A DNA stretch of 44,440 bases, from the NCBI GenBank assembly GCA_905216195.1, contig CAJMSX010000028.1, positions 1 through 44,440 of the forward strand. The letters are read 5' to 3'. The first letter of the stretch is position 1. The number at the start of each line of letters is the position of its first letter. Positions 36,604 to 44,440 of the stretch are shown here, in pieces. The notes under the pieces are model-generated. The model did not search any database. It had not been told where the DNA came from and saw only the letters and a program-made list of their open reading frames with translations. The translations under genes and the position numbers were made by a program. This stretch comes from an uncultured bacterium. Its GTDB lineage: Bacteria; Bacteroidota; Bacteroidia; Bacteroidales; Marinifilaceae.

Positions 36604-38970
36604 CTATTCGCTTTTCAACGACTTCACCGGGTTTTCCGTAGCGGCTTTCCAGCTTTGCCAACTGATGGTCAGTAAAGTAATTGCCAGGGTAATTAAACCC
36701 GCCAACAGGAAAATCCACCAATGCATAGGCGTCCGGTAGGTAAAACTTTCGAGCCAGCGGCTAACTGCGTACCAGGCTAGGGGACAAGCAATCACAAAGG
36801 ACAGCGTCAGCAAACGGAAAAAACCCCGGTTCAGTAGTAACATAATCTGACTTTCCGTCGCTCCGTTCACTTTCCGGATACCGATCTCTTTCCGCTTGTA
36901 TTGAGCGTTGAAAATAATCAACCCATATACTCCGACCAGAGCCAGAACGATGGCAATACCTCCCATCAGCGAAAGGACCTGCATCAACCGTTTTTCCCCC
37001 TCATAACTCTGTTGCAAAGATTCGTCCAAAAATTGAAAAGTAAAGATTCCTTCCGGTGCCAACTTCTCATACACTTGGCGGATCTTTTCCACAGTAGCGG
37101 GCAGATTACCCCCGGCCAGTTTAAGAAACATATAATTGAACGGAGCATCCGTACTGCAAATAAAGGCCAAAGGAGCGATCGGCTTACGTAAGGAGAGGTA
37201 GTGTATGTCATGGGTTACGCCGATAAGACGACCGTTCATCAATCCGCCATTCGGGATGGTGCGTCCGAAATAATTTTCGATAACCGGCTGTTTTTTCAAA
37301 GCCGTCTCATTTATAATCAATTGGGGTTCCGACAAATCCGACTTAGAAAAACCGTCTCCTTTCACCAGCGGAATACCGAAGAAATCCAGAAAATTTTTAT
37401 AGACCATCCATCTGTCGAACTGTACCGCTTCCCCGTCGATCTCGGTTCCCGAACCGGATATCAAATCTTCCCCGGGCACATAATCCGAGAAGGTATAATC
37501 CACCACTCCCGGTATACCCGCTATTTCCGAAACCAGGGCTTCCCGGCTATTCGCCAGGGAATTGCCGAGTTGCATCCATCCGATATTTTCCGTTTGGTAC
37601 CCCAGCGAATAATTTTGCATATAACGATACTGACTCCCCATCAGTAAGGTACAGATGATCAAAACGATCGAGATAACGAACTGAAAAGCCATCAAGCCGT
37701 TCCGTAAACGGATTCCCTTCGGCGTCATAACAAAACTCCCCTTCAGCACCAACGCCGGTTCGAAAGAAGTGACATAAAAAGCCGGATACAATCCCGCCAC
37801 GATTCCCAGCACTACGGAGAGAAGAGCAATGCCTCCCAACAATTTTATATGGCCCAAAGGAGCCAGCGACATCGGAAACAAAGCGGCTAATCCGGTCATG
37901 GAAAACAATTGCAACAATCCGATTGACAGCAGAAAAGCCAAAACCGTATACGCGATCGCTTCCCCCACCAAATGTACCCGTAATTCCCGGGCCGTAGCAC
38001 CCAACACCTTTTGCGTATTAATGCTTTTCATCCGGGTGGGAGCCAGTGACATCGAAAAATTGAGGAAATTAATGCCGGCGATCAGAATGATCAGAATCCC
38101 TACGGCGAACAGCACGGCTACACTTTTTCGGTTTCCCTTGTCCATCGTATCGTAAATGACCGTATTGTCATAGAAAATATCCGTAAGGGGAGAAACCCGC
38201 AAATAGGATTTTCCTTCTTTCTCCACCTCCCCTTTTTTATGCAAACCTTCAAAAATCTGATCGAGGACTTCGATCTTTAACGCATTTACCTGTTGCTGCA
38301 AAGCTTCCCGGTCCGGTTTCGAAGCCAATACATATATTTGTCCGCTCCAGTCTCCCCAGCTTTCCGTCTCCTCCTGACGGGTATAACAGTCGTTTTTAAA
38401 GATGGAATTTTTCGGCATATCCCGGTACACGGCTGCCACGGTATAGGTTTTCTGATCGCCGGTGTTTACCTGTTTCCCCAAAGCCGATTGGTTTCCGAAC
38501 CATTTGCGGGCCGTACTTTGAGGGATCAGCAGCATATCCGGTTCCGTCAAAGCTTGCCTGGCGTCTCCTTCCAGGGTTTCGATTCCTAACATGTCGGAAA
38601 AAGAAGCCGTTGCCGGACAGACGGACTCCCGGTATTTATCCGTCGTTCCGTTTTCCTTCTTCAGTAAAAGGGTTTCCCGTTGGGCATTCCGGATGACAAA
38701 ATAATCCTCTACCAAAGGACTCTGGTCTTTCAGCAAACCTCCCACCGGTTCCGGACCGAAAGCACTGTATTGTAAATTCATCGGGAAAAGCAGTTCCACC
38801 CGGTAAATCCGGTCGGCTTTCGGCCGAAAACGATCATACCCTTCCTGAAAAACCAACTGAATGAGAATTACCGCAAAAGCGGCAAAAGCTACGGATAAAC
38901 CGATAATATTCAATACACCCGCCGTTTTAAACTTTTTAAAATTAGCGATAAATTCCCTGATTCTTTTCAT
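36604..38970 (-). CDS. P3: FtsX/MacB-type ABC permease (P13 group)
   Basis: This 788-residue permease has spans at about 17-40, 283-306, 337-357, 375-399 and 424-446, then periplasmic domain 2 and three last spans. Coupling motifs are MKSINTQKVLGAT and KEIGIRKVNGA, and it ends in WQSWKAATENPVKSLKSE. The INTQ motif and the LNIIGLSVAFAAFAVILI first span pair it with P13. It has its own sigma-54 promoter about 120 bp before the ATG, giving a long leader of about 110 nt. It is probably monocistronic; I see no clear terminator in the 271 bp that follow before the orphan gene. Confidence 0.93.
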   Translation of the reverse strand: MKRIREFIANFKKFKTAGVLNIIGLSVAFAAFAVILIQLVFQEGYDRFRPKADRIYRVELLFPMNLQYSAFGPEPVGGLLKDQSPLVEDYFVIRNAQRETLLLKKENGTTDKYRESVCPATASFSDMLGIETLEGDARQALTEPDMLLIPQSTARKWFGNQSALGKQVNTGDQKTYTVAAVYRDMPKNSIFKNDCYTRQEETESWGDWSGQIYVLASKPDREALQQQVNALKIEVLDQIFEGLHKKGEVEKEGKSYLRVSPLTDIFYDNTVIYDTMDKGNRKSVAVLFAVGILIILIAGINFLNFSMSLAPTRMKSINTQKVLGATARELRVHLVGEAIAYTVLAFLLSIGLLQLFSMTGLAALFPMSLAPLGHIKLLGGIALLSVVLGIVAGLYPAFYVTSFEPALVLKGSFVMTPKGIRLRNGLMAFQFVISIVLIICTLLMGSQYRYMQNYSLGYQTENIGWMQLGNSLANSREALVSEIAGIPGVVDYTFSDYVPGEDLISGSGTEIDGEAVQFDRWMVYKNFLDFFGIPLVKGDGFSKSDLSEPQLIINETALKKQPVIENYFGRTIPNGGLMNGRLIGVTHDIHYLSLRKPIAPLAFICSTDAPFNYMFLKLAGGNLPATVEKIRQVYEKLAPEGIFTFQFLDESLQQSYEGEKRLMQVLSLMGGIAIVLALVGVYGLIIFNAQYKRKEIGIRKVNGATESQIMLLLNRGFFRLLTLSFVIACPLAWYAVSRWLESFTYRTPMHWWIFLLAGLITLAITLLTISWQSWKAATENPVKSLKSE

Positions 38971-39091
38971 ATAGTTCCTATCTAATTGATCACTACTTTA
39001 TGTCTTGTTTCCTCTCACCCCTTTTTTTAAGACCGGTTCCGCTTTTCCCGATTCCCCAATCCTCTTCCCATTTTCCTTAAATTTTTTATCT

Positions 39092-39107
39092 ATCAAATAA
39101 CATGCCA
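39092..39107 (-). promoter_or_regulatory. Sigma-54 type promoter of P3
   Basis: The - strand reads TGGCATGTTATTTGAT, nearly the same as the ATPase promoter (TGGCATGTGTTTTGAT). Confidence 0.78.
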
Positions 39108-39162
39108 CATCGAATAATTTATTGATAAACAGCATCCTACATACGATTATTTCGTCTCACCC

Positions 39163-39200
39163 CGTCCAAAAATTTTACACCTTCGTCTATTTTTTTTACA
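39163..39200. promoter_or_regulatory. Paired 17-bp enhancer-type sites upstream of P3 (weaker)
   Basis: Sites CGTCCAAAAATTTTACA (39163-39179) and CGTCTATTTTTTTTACA (39184-39200). Each half-site is less exact than elsewhere, but the 21-bp spacing and the 55-bp distance to the -24 edge are kept. Confidence 0.6.
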
Positions 39201-39505
39201 AGGAAAAAACGAAATGCGGTTACAAAGATAATTTCAACTCCTTCGGTCTGTTTCCCAATGTATATAATACCGCTCAACTGAGAGCCGCAAAGTTCGGTAC
39301 ATGCTCTTTAAAAGCGGAAGGAGGACAGCTTACTTCAGAGGGAATATCCCCTCCGGCAAAAAATTCCTCTTTAAAAACCGAAGGAGAATTTCCGGGGAAA
39401 AACAAAAAATGTCCGACACAGGCCGAACATTCTTGATAAAAACCCAGGCTTCAAAAACAGCCTTTTTTCTTGCGCTATCCTTCTCTGGTTATGCGCGAGT
39501 CTCCT
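39201..39505. other. Non-coding spacer with imperfect repeats between P2 and P3
   Basis: A unit CTCTTTAAAA followed by CGGAAGGAG-like or CCGAAGGAG-like sequence occurs at about 39304 and 39367 (63 bp apart), and the inverted form ACTCCTTCGGT at about 39238. A small hairpin AGGCT/AGCCT (39446-39463) with flanking A and T runs may act as a weak terminator for P2. The 104-codon open frame on the + strand here only translates these repeats and is not called as a gene. Confidence 0.45.
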
Positions 39506-41803
39506 TTATTCGCTCTTCAGTGAATTCACCGGATTCTCGGTCGCAGCCCGTAAGCTCCTCCACAACAAAGTCACAACCGCGATCATAGCCGTAAGACAAC
39601 CTGCTAAAACAAAAATCCACCAGCTCAGTTCCGTACGTTGCAAATAAGATTCCAGCCAACCGCTCATCAAATAATAAGCAAGGGGACAAGCGATCAGAAA
39701 ACTCACCACCACGGGACGTAAGAAATTTACGTTCAGCAACCACACGATTTCCCCGATACGTGCTCCGTTGACCCGACGAATTCCGATTTCTTTTCTTTTT
39801 TGTTCCATCATAAAAGTAGCCAACCCGAACAGACCCAGACAGGAGATTACAATAGCCAGCACGGAAAAGAAAGATACCATACGGGTGGTCTGCTTTTCCG
39901 CATACAGCATATTTTCCACATTTTCGTCCAGGAAATAGACCTCGGCCGGTTCTCCTCCGTTCAATTTCCGAGCCTTTTTCTGAACCAGATCGTAAATAGC
40001 CGTCAGATTTTCCCCTTTCGCCCGAACCATGATACAGCCTCCGACCCGGGAAATATCCGTATCCTTTAAAGGGAAAATAACCAGGGGAGCGCTTTCCTGT
40101 TTAAAATTATTATACATAAAATTATCCAGCACGCCGACGATCTTTATGTTTTCTCCCCGGTTGATATACCGGTCTACCCAGGAAGTTCCTCCCATCATTT
40201 CCGCCAGTTTCTGATTAATGACCACTCCTTCTCCGTCTTTTGTAAAAAAGGTGCCTTCTTTAAACCGGATTCCTAACACCTTAGCCCAATCTTCATCGAC
40301 AAAGGCAAAAGTAATCAAAGGCACAAAAGCCGGATCTTTTCCTTCCCATCCCCATCCCGTACCGTTCCAATTGATCTGAGCGGGAACATTTTGAGCGATA
40401 CAGGCGGCCGTTACCGCGGGTTCTTCCTGTAACTCTTCTTTCAACACCCGGGCTTTCTTTACCAACTCGTTCCGCAAATTCACGTAAACTACCTCTTCGT
40501 GATTGTATCCGAGATCCATTTGCTGAAACATGCGGATCTGCTTGGAAATAACGACGGTGCAAATGATAAGCGTAATGGCTATGGTAAACTGAGCGATTAC
40601 CAGAAAATTCCGGAACCAGGTTCCTTTTCCTCCCACCGCATGAGGCCCTTTCAATACCTTTACCGGATTAAAAGAAGAAACATAAACGGAAGGATAAAGA
40701 CCGGCCAGCAAAGTCGTAATACCGATAATGGCTACACTGATCCAGACAATCGCAGGAGAAAGGAAATCCGAAGATACGAAATGTCTGCCGATCATCAGAT
40801 TAAAGGCAGGCAACAAGGCTAGGGCCAACAAAACCGCTATAAAAAAAGAAAGGCCTACCAACAAGAACGTATTCGCGAAATTCGTAAGAAGGAGACTCCG
40901 GCGGGTAGCTCCGATCACCTTACGTATACCGGTTTGGAAAGAAGTCCGCGTAAATCCCGCTGTAGCCAGATTCACAAAATTGATACAGGCAATCACCAAC
41001 ACAAACAAAGCGATCATTCCCATCAGACGTACGTTCTTCAAATTCCCGTACTGAATTAAATAACGGTCCTTCAAGGGAAAGGAAGTCAAATACAGCTTAT
41101 TCCCCGGAGCCGCTTTCATCGCCCGGTCCTTGATCTTATCCGGAAAACCGGTAATCTGGGAGGCATCCTTCAGCAACACATACGTATAAAAAGAATTATT
41201 ATACCAAAAATTCAAACTTTCTCCTTGCCGGCGAATGGGCAAAAAAACATGTACACTCACGGTAGTATTCTTCGGCAAGTCCCGGGTCACTCCGCATACC
41301 ACAAATTTTTCGTCTTCGAACTGCAGAAATTTACCCAAGGCGGATTCCTTTCCAAAAATCGCTTTGGCGATTTTTTCCGAAATGACGCATTTGTCATATT
41401 CCTCATCGGTAAAGGGGATTCCTTCCTGAAAAGTGAAATCGAAAATACCGAAAATATCGGCGTCCACATTGTAGGAGATAAAATTATATTTATCCGTATT
41501 ATACTGGATTTTATCATAGGCATAAGCCATCCGGGCAGCGGCCTCCACTTCCGGCAATTCCTGCTTCAGGGTAGGCCCCACAGCGGGCGGAGCTCCCGCA
41601 AAAGGGACCAAACCTTCATGATACCCGTTTACGGTAACGATGCGGTCGATTTTCGGAAAATTACGGTCGGTTTGCACTTCAAATACCACCCACAACAAAA
41701 TCAGCAGACAGCAGGCCAAGCCCGGAATCAAACTCAGCATATTGATGATACAGGTCTGACGGTTAGCCGAAAAATTACGAACAAAAGTTTTTAAAATATT
41801 CAT
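39506..41803 (-). CDS. P2: FtsX/MacB-type ABC permease, adjacent to the ATPase
   Basis: This 765-residue permease has spans at about 21-43, 260-280, 312-334, 352-374, 400-420, 643-665, 698-716 and 728-750. Periplasmic domains lie at about 44-258 and 421-640. Coupling motifs are TGIRKVIGAT (about 291-300) and KEIGIRRVNGA (about 671-681), and it ends in NPVNSLKSE. It starts 57 bp after the ATPase stop codon with no promoter between, so the two are one unit and P2 is the most likely primary partner of that ATPase. It belongs to none of the other groups; its first span is unlike theirs. Confidence 0.94.
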   Translation of the reverse strand: MNILKTFVRNFSANRQTCIINMLSLIPGLACCLLILLWVVFEVQTDRNFPKIDRIVTVNGYHEGLVPFAGAPPAVGPTLKQELPEVEAAARMAYAYDKIQYNTDKYNFISYNVDADIFGIFDFTFQEGIPFTDEEYDKCVISEKIAKAIFGKESALGKFLQFEDEKFVVCGVTRDLPKNTTVSVHVFLPIRRQGESLNFWYNNSFYTYVLLKDASQITGFPDKIKDRAMKAAPGNKLYLTSFPLKDRYLIQYGNLKNVRLMGMIALFVLVIACINFVNLATAGFTRTSFQTGIRKVIGATRRSLLLTNFANTFLLVGLSFFIAVLLALALLPAFNLMIGRHFVSSDFLSPAIVWISVAIIGITTLLAGLYPSVYVSSFNPVKVLKGPHAVGGKGTWFRNFLVIAQFTIAITLIICTVVISKQIRMFQQMDLGYNHEEVVYVNLRNELVKKARVLKEELQEEPAVTAACIAQNVPAQINWNGTGWGWEGKDPAFVPLITFAFVDEDWAKVLGIRFKEGTFFTKDGEGVVINQKLAEMMGGTSWVDRYINRGENIKIVGVLDNFMYNNFKQESAPLVIFPLKDTDISRVGGCIMVRAKGENLTAIYDLVQKKARKLNGGEPAEVYFLDENVENMLYAEKQTTRMVSFFSVLAIVISCLGLFGLATFMMEQKRKEIGIRRVNGARIGEIVWLLNVNFLRPVVVSFLIACPLAYYLMSGWLESYLQRTELSWWIFVLAGCLTAMIAVVTLLWRSLRAATENPVNSLKSE

Positions 41804-41860
41804 ACGTTTCTTCTTAAACTCTATGACTACAGTTCCTCCCCTCCGGAGATAATTTTTTCT

Positions 41861-42559
41861 CTAAAGTTTCAGCCCCCCTTCGATACTCGCTACTCCTTCT
41901 TTCAGATAACCGTCCATAATATGGACAATCCGGGTCCCATACCGGGCATTTTGTTCGGAATGAGTTACCTGTATGATGGTCATTCCTTCTTCTTCGTTCA
42001 ACTTTTTGAGCAATTCCATAATCTGACGGCCTTGTTCCGAATGTAAATTTCCGGTAGGTTCGTCGGCCAGTAACAACTTCGGTTTCGCCACAATCGCCCG
42101 GGCTATGCCCACCAATTGCTGTTGTCCCCCCGACAATTGTTCCGGAAACAAATCCTGTTTCGCCACAATGTTAAACCGGTCCAGAATATCCGCCACAATG
42201 GCTTTTCGTTCCTTCCCTTTTACCCCTTTATAAACGAGAGGCATCTCGATATTTTCGTACACATTCATGTCTTCAAGCAAATGATAAGCCTGAAAAATAA
42301 AACCGATATAATTGCGGTGACAGAGATTCTTATCCTTTTCCGACATTTTATGGACCGGATTTCCCATGAAGAAATATTCCCCTTCCGAGGGTTCGTCCAA
42401 CATACCGATAATATTCAGCAAAGTAGACTTTCCCGCCCCACTGGGTCCCATAATACTTACAAATTCCCCTTCATTTACCGTAAAATTCACATTTTTCAGT
42501 ATAAATGTCCGTTGAAACCGGGATTTATAATACTTATCTACATTTTTTAATTCAATCAT
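41861..42559 (-). CDS. ABC transporter ATP-binding protein, MacB/LolD type
   Basis: This 232-residue cytoplasmic ATPase has Walker A GPSGAGKST (38-46), Q-loop Q90, signature LSGGQ (142-146), Walker B LLLADE (162-167) with catalytic E167, and switch H200. The sequence around them (NIIGMLDEPSEGEYFF, ADEPTGNLHSEQG) is that of the LolD/MacB/FtsE-like class that drives FtsX-fold permeases, and the length is normal. It is the only ATPase gene in the window, while 15 permease genes are present, so it may serve several of them (inference). It is the first gene of a unit with P2, with its sigma-54 promoter about 40 bp upstream. Confidence 0.96.
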   Translation of the reverse strand: MIELKNVDKYYKSRFQRTFILKNVNFTVNEGEFVSIMGPSGAGKSTLLNIIGMLDEPSEGEYFFMGNPVHKMSEKDKNLCHRNYIGFIFQAYHLLEDMNVYENIEMPLVYKGVKGKERKAIVADILDRFNIVAKQDLFPEQLSGGQQQLVGIARAIVAKPKLLLADEPTGNLHSEQGRQIMELLKKLNEEEGMTIIQVTHSEQNARYGTRIVHIMDGYLKEGVASIEGGLKL

Positions 42560-42600
42560 AGTGATATATTTTAATCCGTAACTTATTTTAAATATCTTTT

Positions 42601-42616
42601 ATCAAAACACATGCCA
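42601..42616 (-). promoter_or_regulatory. Sigma-54 type promoter of the ATPase-P2 unit
   Basis: The - strand reads TGGCATGTGTTTTGAT with correct -24/-12 spacing; leader to ATG 42559 about 31 nt. Confidence 0.8.
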
Positions 42617-42669
42617 CTTTAGTAATAAACACATTCAGAACGATTTATTCTATGATCTTATAAAAACAC

Positions 42670-42707
42670 TGTCTAATTATTAGACGATTTTGTCTAATTC
42701 TTGGACA
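42670..42707. promoter_or_regulatory. Paired 17-bp enhancer-type dyads upstream of the ATPase-P2 unit
   Basis: Sites TGTCTAATTATTAGACG (42670-42686) and TGTCTAATTCTTGGACA (42691-42707). Starts are 21 bp apart, and the proximal site is 53 bp from the -24 edge. The first is nearly a perfect palindrome and best shows the 7-3-7 dyad. Confidence 0.85.
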
Positions 42708-42737
42708 GTATTTCCGCCGAACGTACTGAGAATTCAT

Positions 42738-44440
42738 TCATTCGGTTTTCAACACCTCCACCGGATTGCGTACCGCAGCCTTCCACGACTGCCAAATCAC
42801 GGTAAGCAAGCCGATTGAAAAAATAAATCCGCCGGCGATCAGGTAAGTCCAGAGGCTGAAATTCACCCGATACAAAAAGCGGTCCATCCATTCTCCGGTA
42901 AAGTAAAAAGCCACCGGCAAAGCGATCAGAAAAGCGACGGCAATCCACACCATAAATCTTTTACAAATCAATACCAGCACCTGTTGTTCGCTCGCTCCGT
43001 TGATTTTACGGAGGCCGATTTCTTTTTTCCGGTTTTCCACCGTATACCAGGCCAGGCCGAACAATCCCAATCCGGTGAGTAACAAACTGATCCACATAAA
43101 AATCCATACGGTTTCCATCAACCTCAATTCGTCCCGGTGAAATCCCTGATAAAGGTCTGCCATCGTCAGGCAAGATAAACGCGAACTTTCCGGGGCGATG
43201 TCCCGCCACAAGGCGTTGAGCTTGGTTTTCATCCCGGCAAAAGAAACGTTTTCTCCGATTTTGACGACCAAATGCCCCGCTCCTTTCGGATCGGGATGCA
43301 GCACTACCGGAGGAATTTTCCGGGAAAAACGATCCAACGGAAAATCATTCACTACCCCGACAACCGTTTTCCGGCTCCCGTCCCAATAATCGAAAGTATG
43401 ACCTAAAATCGCCTCTTCTCCGATCAGAGAGGCAAAAGTTTCATTCACCAATACCTGATTCATTCCGGCAGAAACCGAGGAAAAACCGTTCCCCCGTAAA
43501 ATCTTCACGCCGTATACATCGAAATAGGAGGCATCGCAATCGAAAACACAATAATCGATATCTCCGGATCTCCCGCTCATATTCTGGGTAATTTTAGTCG
43601 TGGTCACCGCTTCGATGTCCGGTAAAGTCCTCAACTGCTCCCGGAAGACCTCCCAATCCTTCTCATCGAAATTTCCCAGGGTCGGATTTACCGCAACAAT
43701 GCGGTCGGAATCCGGACGGCTATGGGCGATATACTCCATCTGCCGGTGGATATTCAATACGACGATCGTTAAAACCGTCGCCACCACGAACTGAGCCACC
43801 ACCAGGCCCTTGATCAACTCCGGTTTACGCCCTCCTTCATTTTTCAACACAGCACTCAGCCGGATTTTTCCCAAACGGGAAAAAATATAAAAAGAAGGAA
43901 GTAGGGACAGAATCCCGATCAGGAGTAAAAATACCAGCGGAGCCGGACCGTAAAATAAGTCGGAGAGAGACAAATCGGCACCCAGAAAAGCATTGAACAT
44001 CGGTAAAATTTCGTAAATCAACCCCAACGCGACAGCCAAAGAGAAGAGCACCTGCATAAAAGTCTCGGCCACTAACTGCAACCGCATACTTCCCACGGCA
44101 GCCCCGCACACCATCTGCTGGCCCGTATTCCGCAACCGCTGCAGGTTACGTGTCATAGATATATTGATGTAATTGAAACAAGCGATAAGCAGTATGGCCA
44201 AAGCTATACTGAGGCGGATGTACAATAACGATCTATCCCGTCCTCTCAGCAACGAACAATATTCGACCGGGTTAAAATAAATCTCATCCGCCGGCAACAG
44301 TGTCACTTGGCTATCCGCCAGTTTCATCAAACCGGCATGCTGACCGATTTTCTCTTCCAAAACAGCAGGTTCGGCCGCCGGGTTAAGTATCACAAAAGCA
44401 TAAAATTCCAAGCCCAGCGACTCCTGCTCGGTTAAAACCT
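42738..44440 (-). CDS. P1: FtsX/MacB-type ABC permease, N-terminal part beyond the window
   Basis: The frame is open through the right edge; the TTG at 44411 is not a start, since GLSEQETLV-type coding (read backwards from it) continues to 44440. About 566 residues are visible: the end of periplasmic domain 1, seven of eight spans, coupling motif NTGQQMVCGAA, periplasmic domain 2, and KEIGLRKINGA before the last three spans. It ends in WQSWKAAVRNPVEVLKTE. The first coupling motif is unlike that of any other permease here, so P1 is a group of its own. The stop codon lies 30 bp before the ATPase enhancer pair. Confidence 0.92.
   Translation of the reverse strand, partial: VLTEQESLGLEFYAFVILNPAAEPAVLEEKIGQHAGLMKLADSQVTLLPADEIYFNPVEYCSLLRGRDRSLLYIRLSIALAILLIACFNYINISMTRNLQRLRNTGQQMVCGAAVGSMRLQLVAETFMQVLFSLAVALGLIYEILPMFNAFLGADLSLSDLFYGPAPLVFLLLIGILSLLPSFYIFSRLGKIRLSAVLKNEGGRKPELIKGLVVAQFVVATVLTIVVLNIHRQMEYIAHSRPDSDRIVAVNPTLGNFDEKDWEVFREQLRTLPDIEAVTTTKITQNMSGRSGDIDYCVFDCDASYFDVYGVKILRGNGFSSVSAGMNQVLVNETFASLIGEEAILGHTFDYWDGSRKTVVGVVNDFPLDRFSRKIPPVVLHPDPKGAGHLVVKIGENVSFAGMKTKLNALWRDIAPESSRLSCLTMADLYQGFHRDELRLMETVWIFMWISLLLTGLGLFGLAWYTVENRKKEIGLRKINGASEQQVLVLICKRFMVWIAVAFLIALPVAFYFTGEWMDRFLYRVNFSLWTYLIAGGFIFSIGLLTVIWQSWKAAVRNPVEVLKTE

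Noticed and set aside
39122..39436. 104-codon + strand gene between P3 and P2
   Set aside because: It reads through the enhancer sites and the repeat units; no start signal and no known motif.
8404..42707. CRISPR-like interpretation of the repeated 17-mers
   Set aside because: They occur only in pairs at promoters, are dyad-symmetric and degenerate, and no cas genes are present.

Overview
The window looks like a Bacteroidales chromosome. The promoter upstream of the MarC gene fits the Bacteroidetes TAnnTTTG/TTG pattern, Shine-Dalgarno sequences are mostly weak, and the large double-FtsX permeases, the CnrYXH-like ECF cassette and the hybrid kinase with a periplasmic-binding-protein-like sensor are all typical of that group. 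I cannot name a genus with confidence. No phage, CRISPR, tRNA, rRNA or transposase gene is visible.

Left end (1-1467, + strand): the 3' end of an ECF sigma factor gene, a short one-span membrane protein, a one-span periplasmic protein of the heavy-metal-sensor type, and a secreted Cys/Lys-rich small protein, closed by a rho-independent terminator. The order resembles a CnrH-CnrY-CnrX cassette (sigma, anti-sigma, sensor). A convergent hybrid sensor kinase/response regulator (1846-4632) and a MarC-family membrane protein (4913-5551) follow on the - strand.

The rest (5888-44440, all - strand, read right to left) is a tandem array of 15 MacB/FtsX-type ABC permease genes, here numbered P1 to P15 in transcription order. 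Twelve are full length (P2, P3, P5-P14), P1 is cut by the window edge, P4 is a remnant with two internal deletions, and P15 is stopped by a single in-frame TGA. Only one ATPase gene (41861-42559) is present, and no membrane-fusion protein or TolC gene is seen. By sequence the permeases form groups: P5/P6/P7/P15/P4; P10/P11/P12/P14; P8/P9; P3/P13; P2; and P1. An M28 metallopeptidase (8650-10155) and a 126-residue orphan protein (35952-36332) are the only other genes in the array.

Control: eight transcription units carry the same regulatory module. It has a sigma-54 type -24/-12 promoter (TGGCAyr-N4-TTGwT-like) and, 53-56 bp upstream of it, two copies of a 17-bp dyad (consensus TGTCTAAnnnTTAGACA) whose starts are 21 bp apart (22 bp in one case). 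This is the layout expected for one NtrC-type enhancer-binding protein acting as a dimer of dimers. That regulator is not encoded in the window. Probable units are: ATPase-P2; P3; P4 remnant; P5-P6-P7-P8-P9; P10 alone; P11 alone; P12-P13-P14-M28 peptidase; and P15.

The array is recombining. P10 and P11 share an apparently identical 2230-bp segment that runs through the intergenic control region into the start of the next gene, and P5 and P6 share an apparently identical 443-bp 3' end. The overall picture is a sigma-54-controlled, expanding and decaying family of mechanotransmission-type ABC permeases with varied periplasmic domains. The transported or sensed ligand is unknown.
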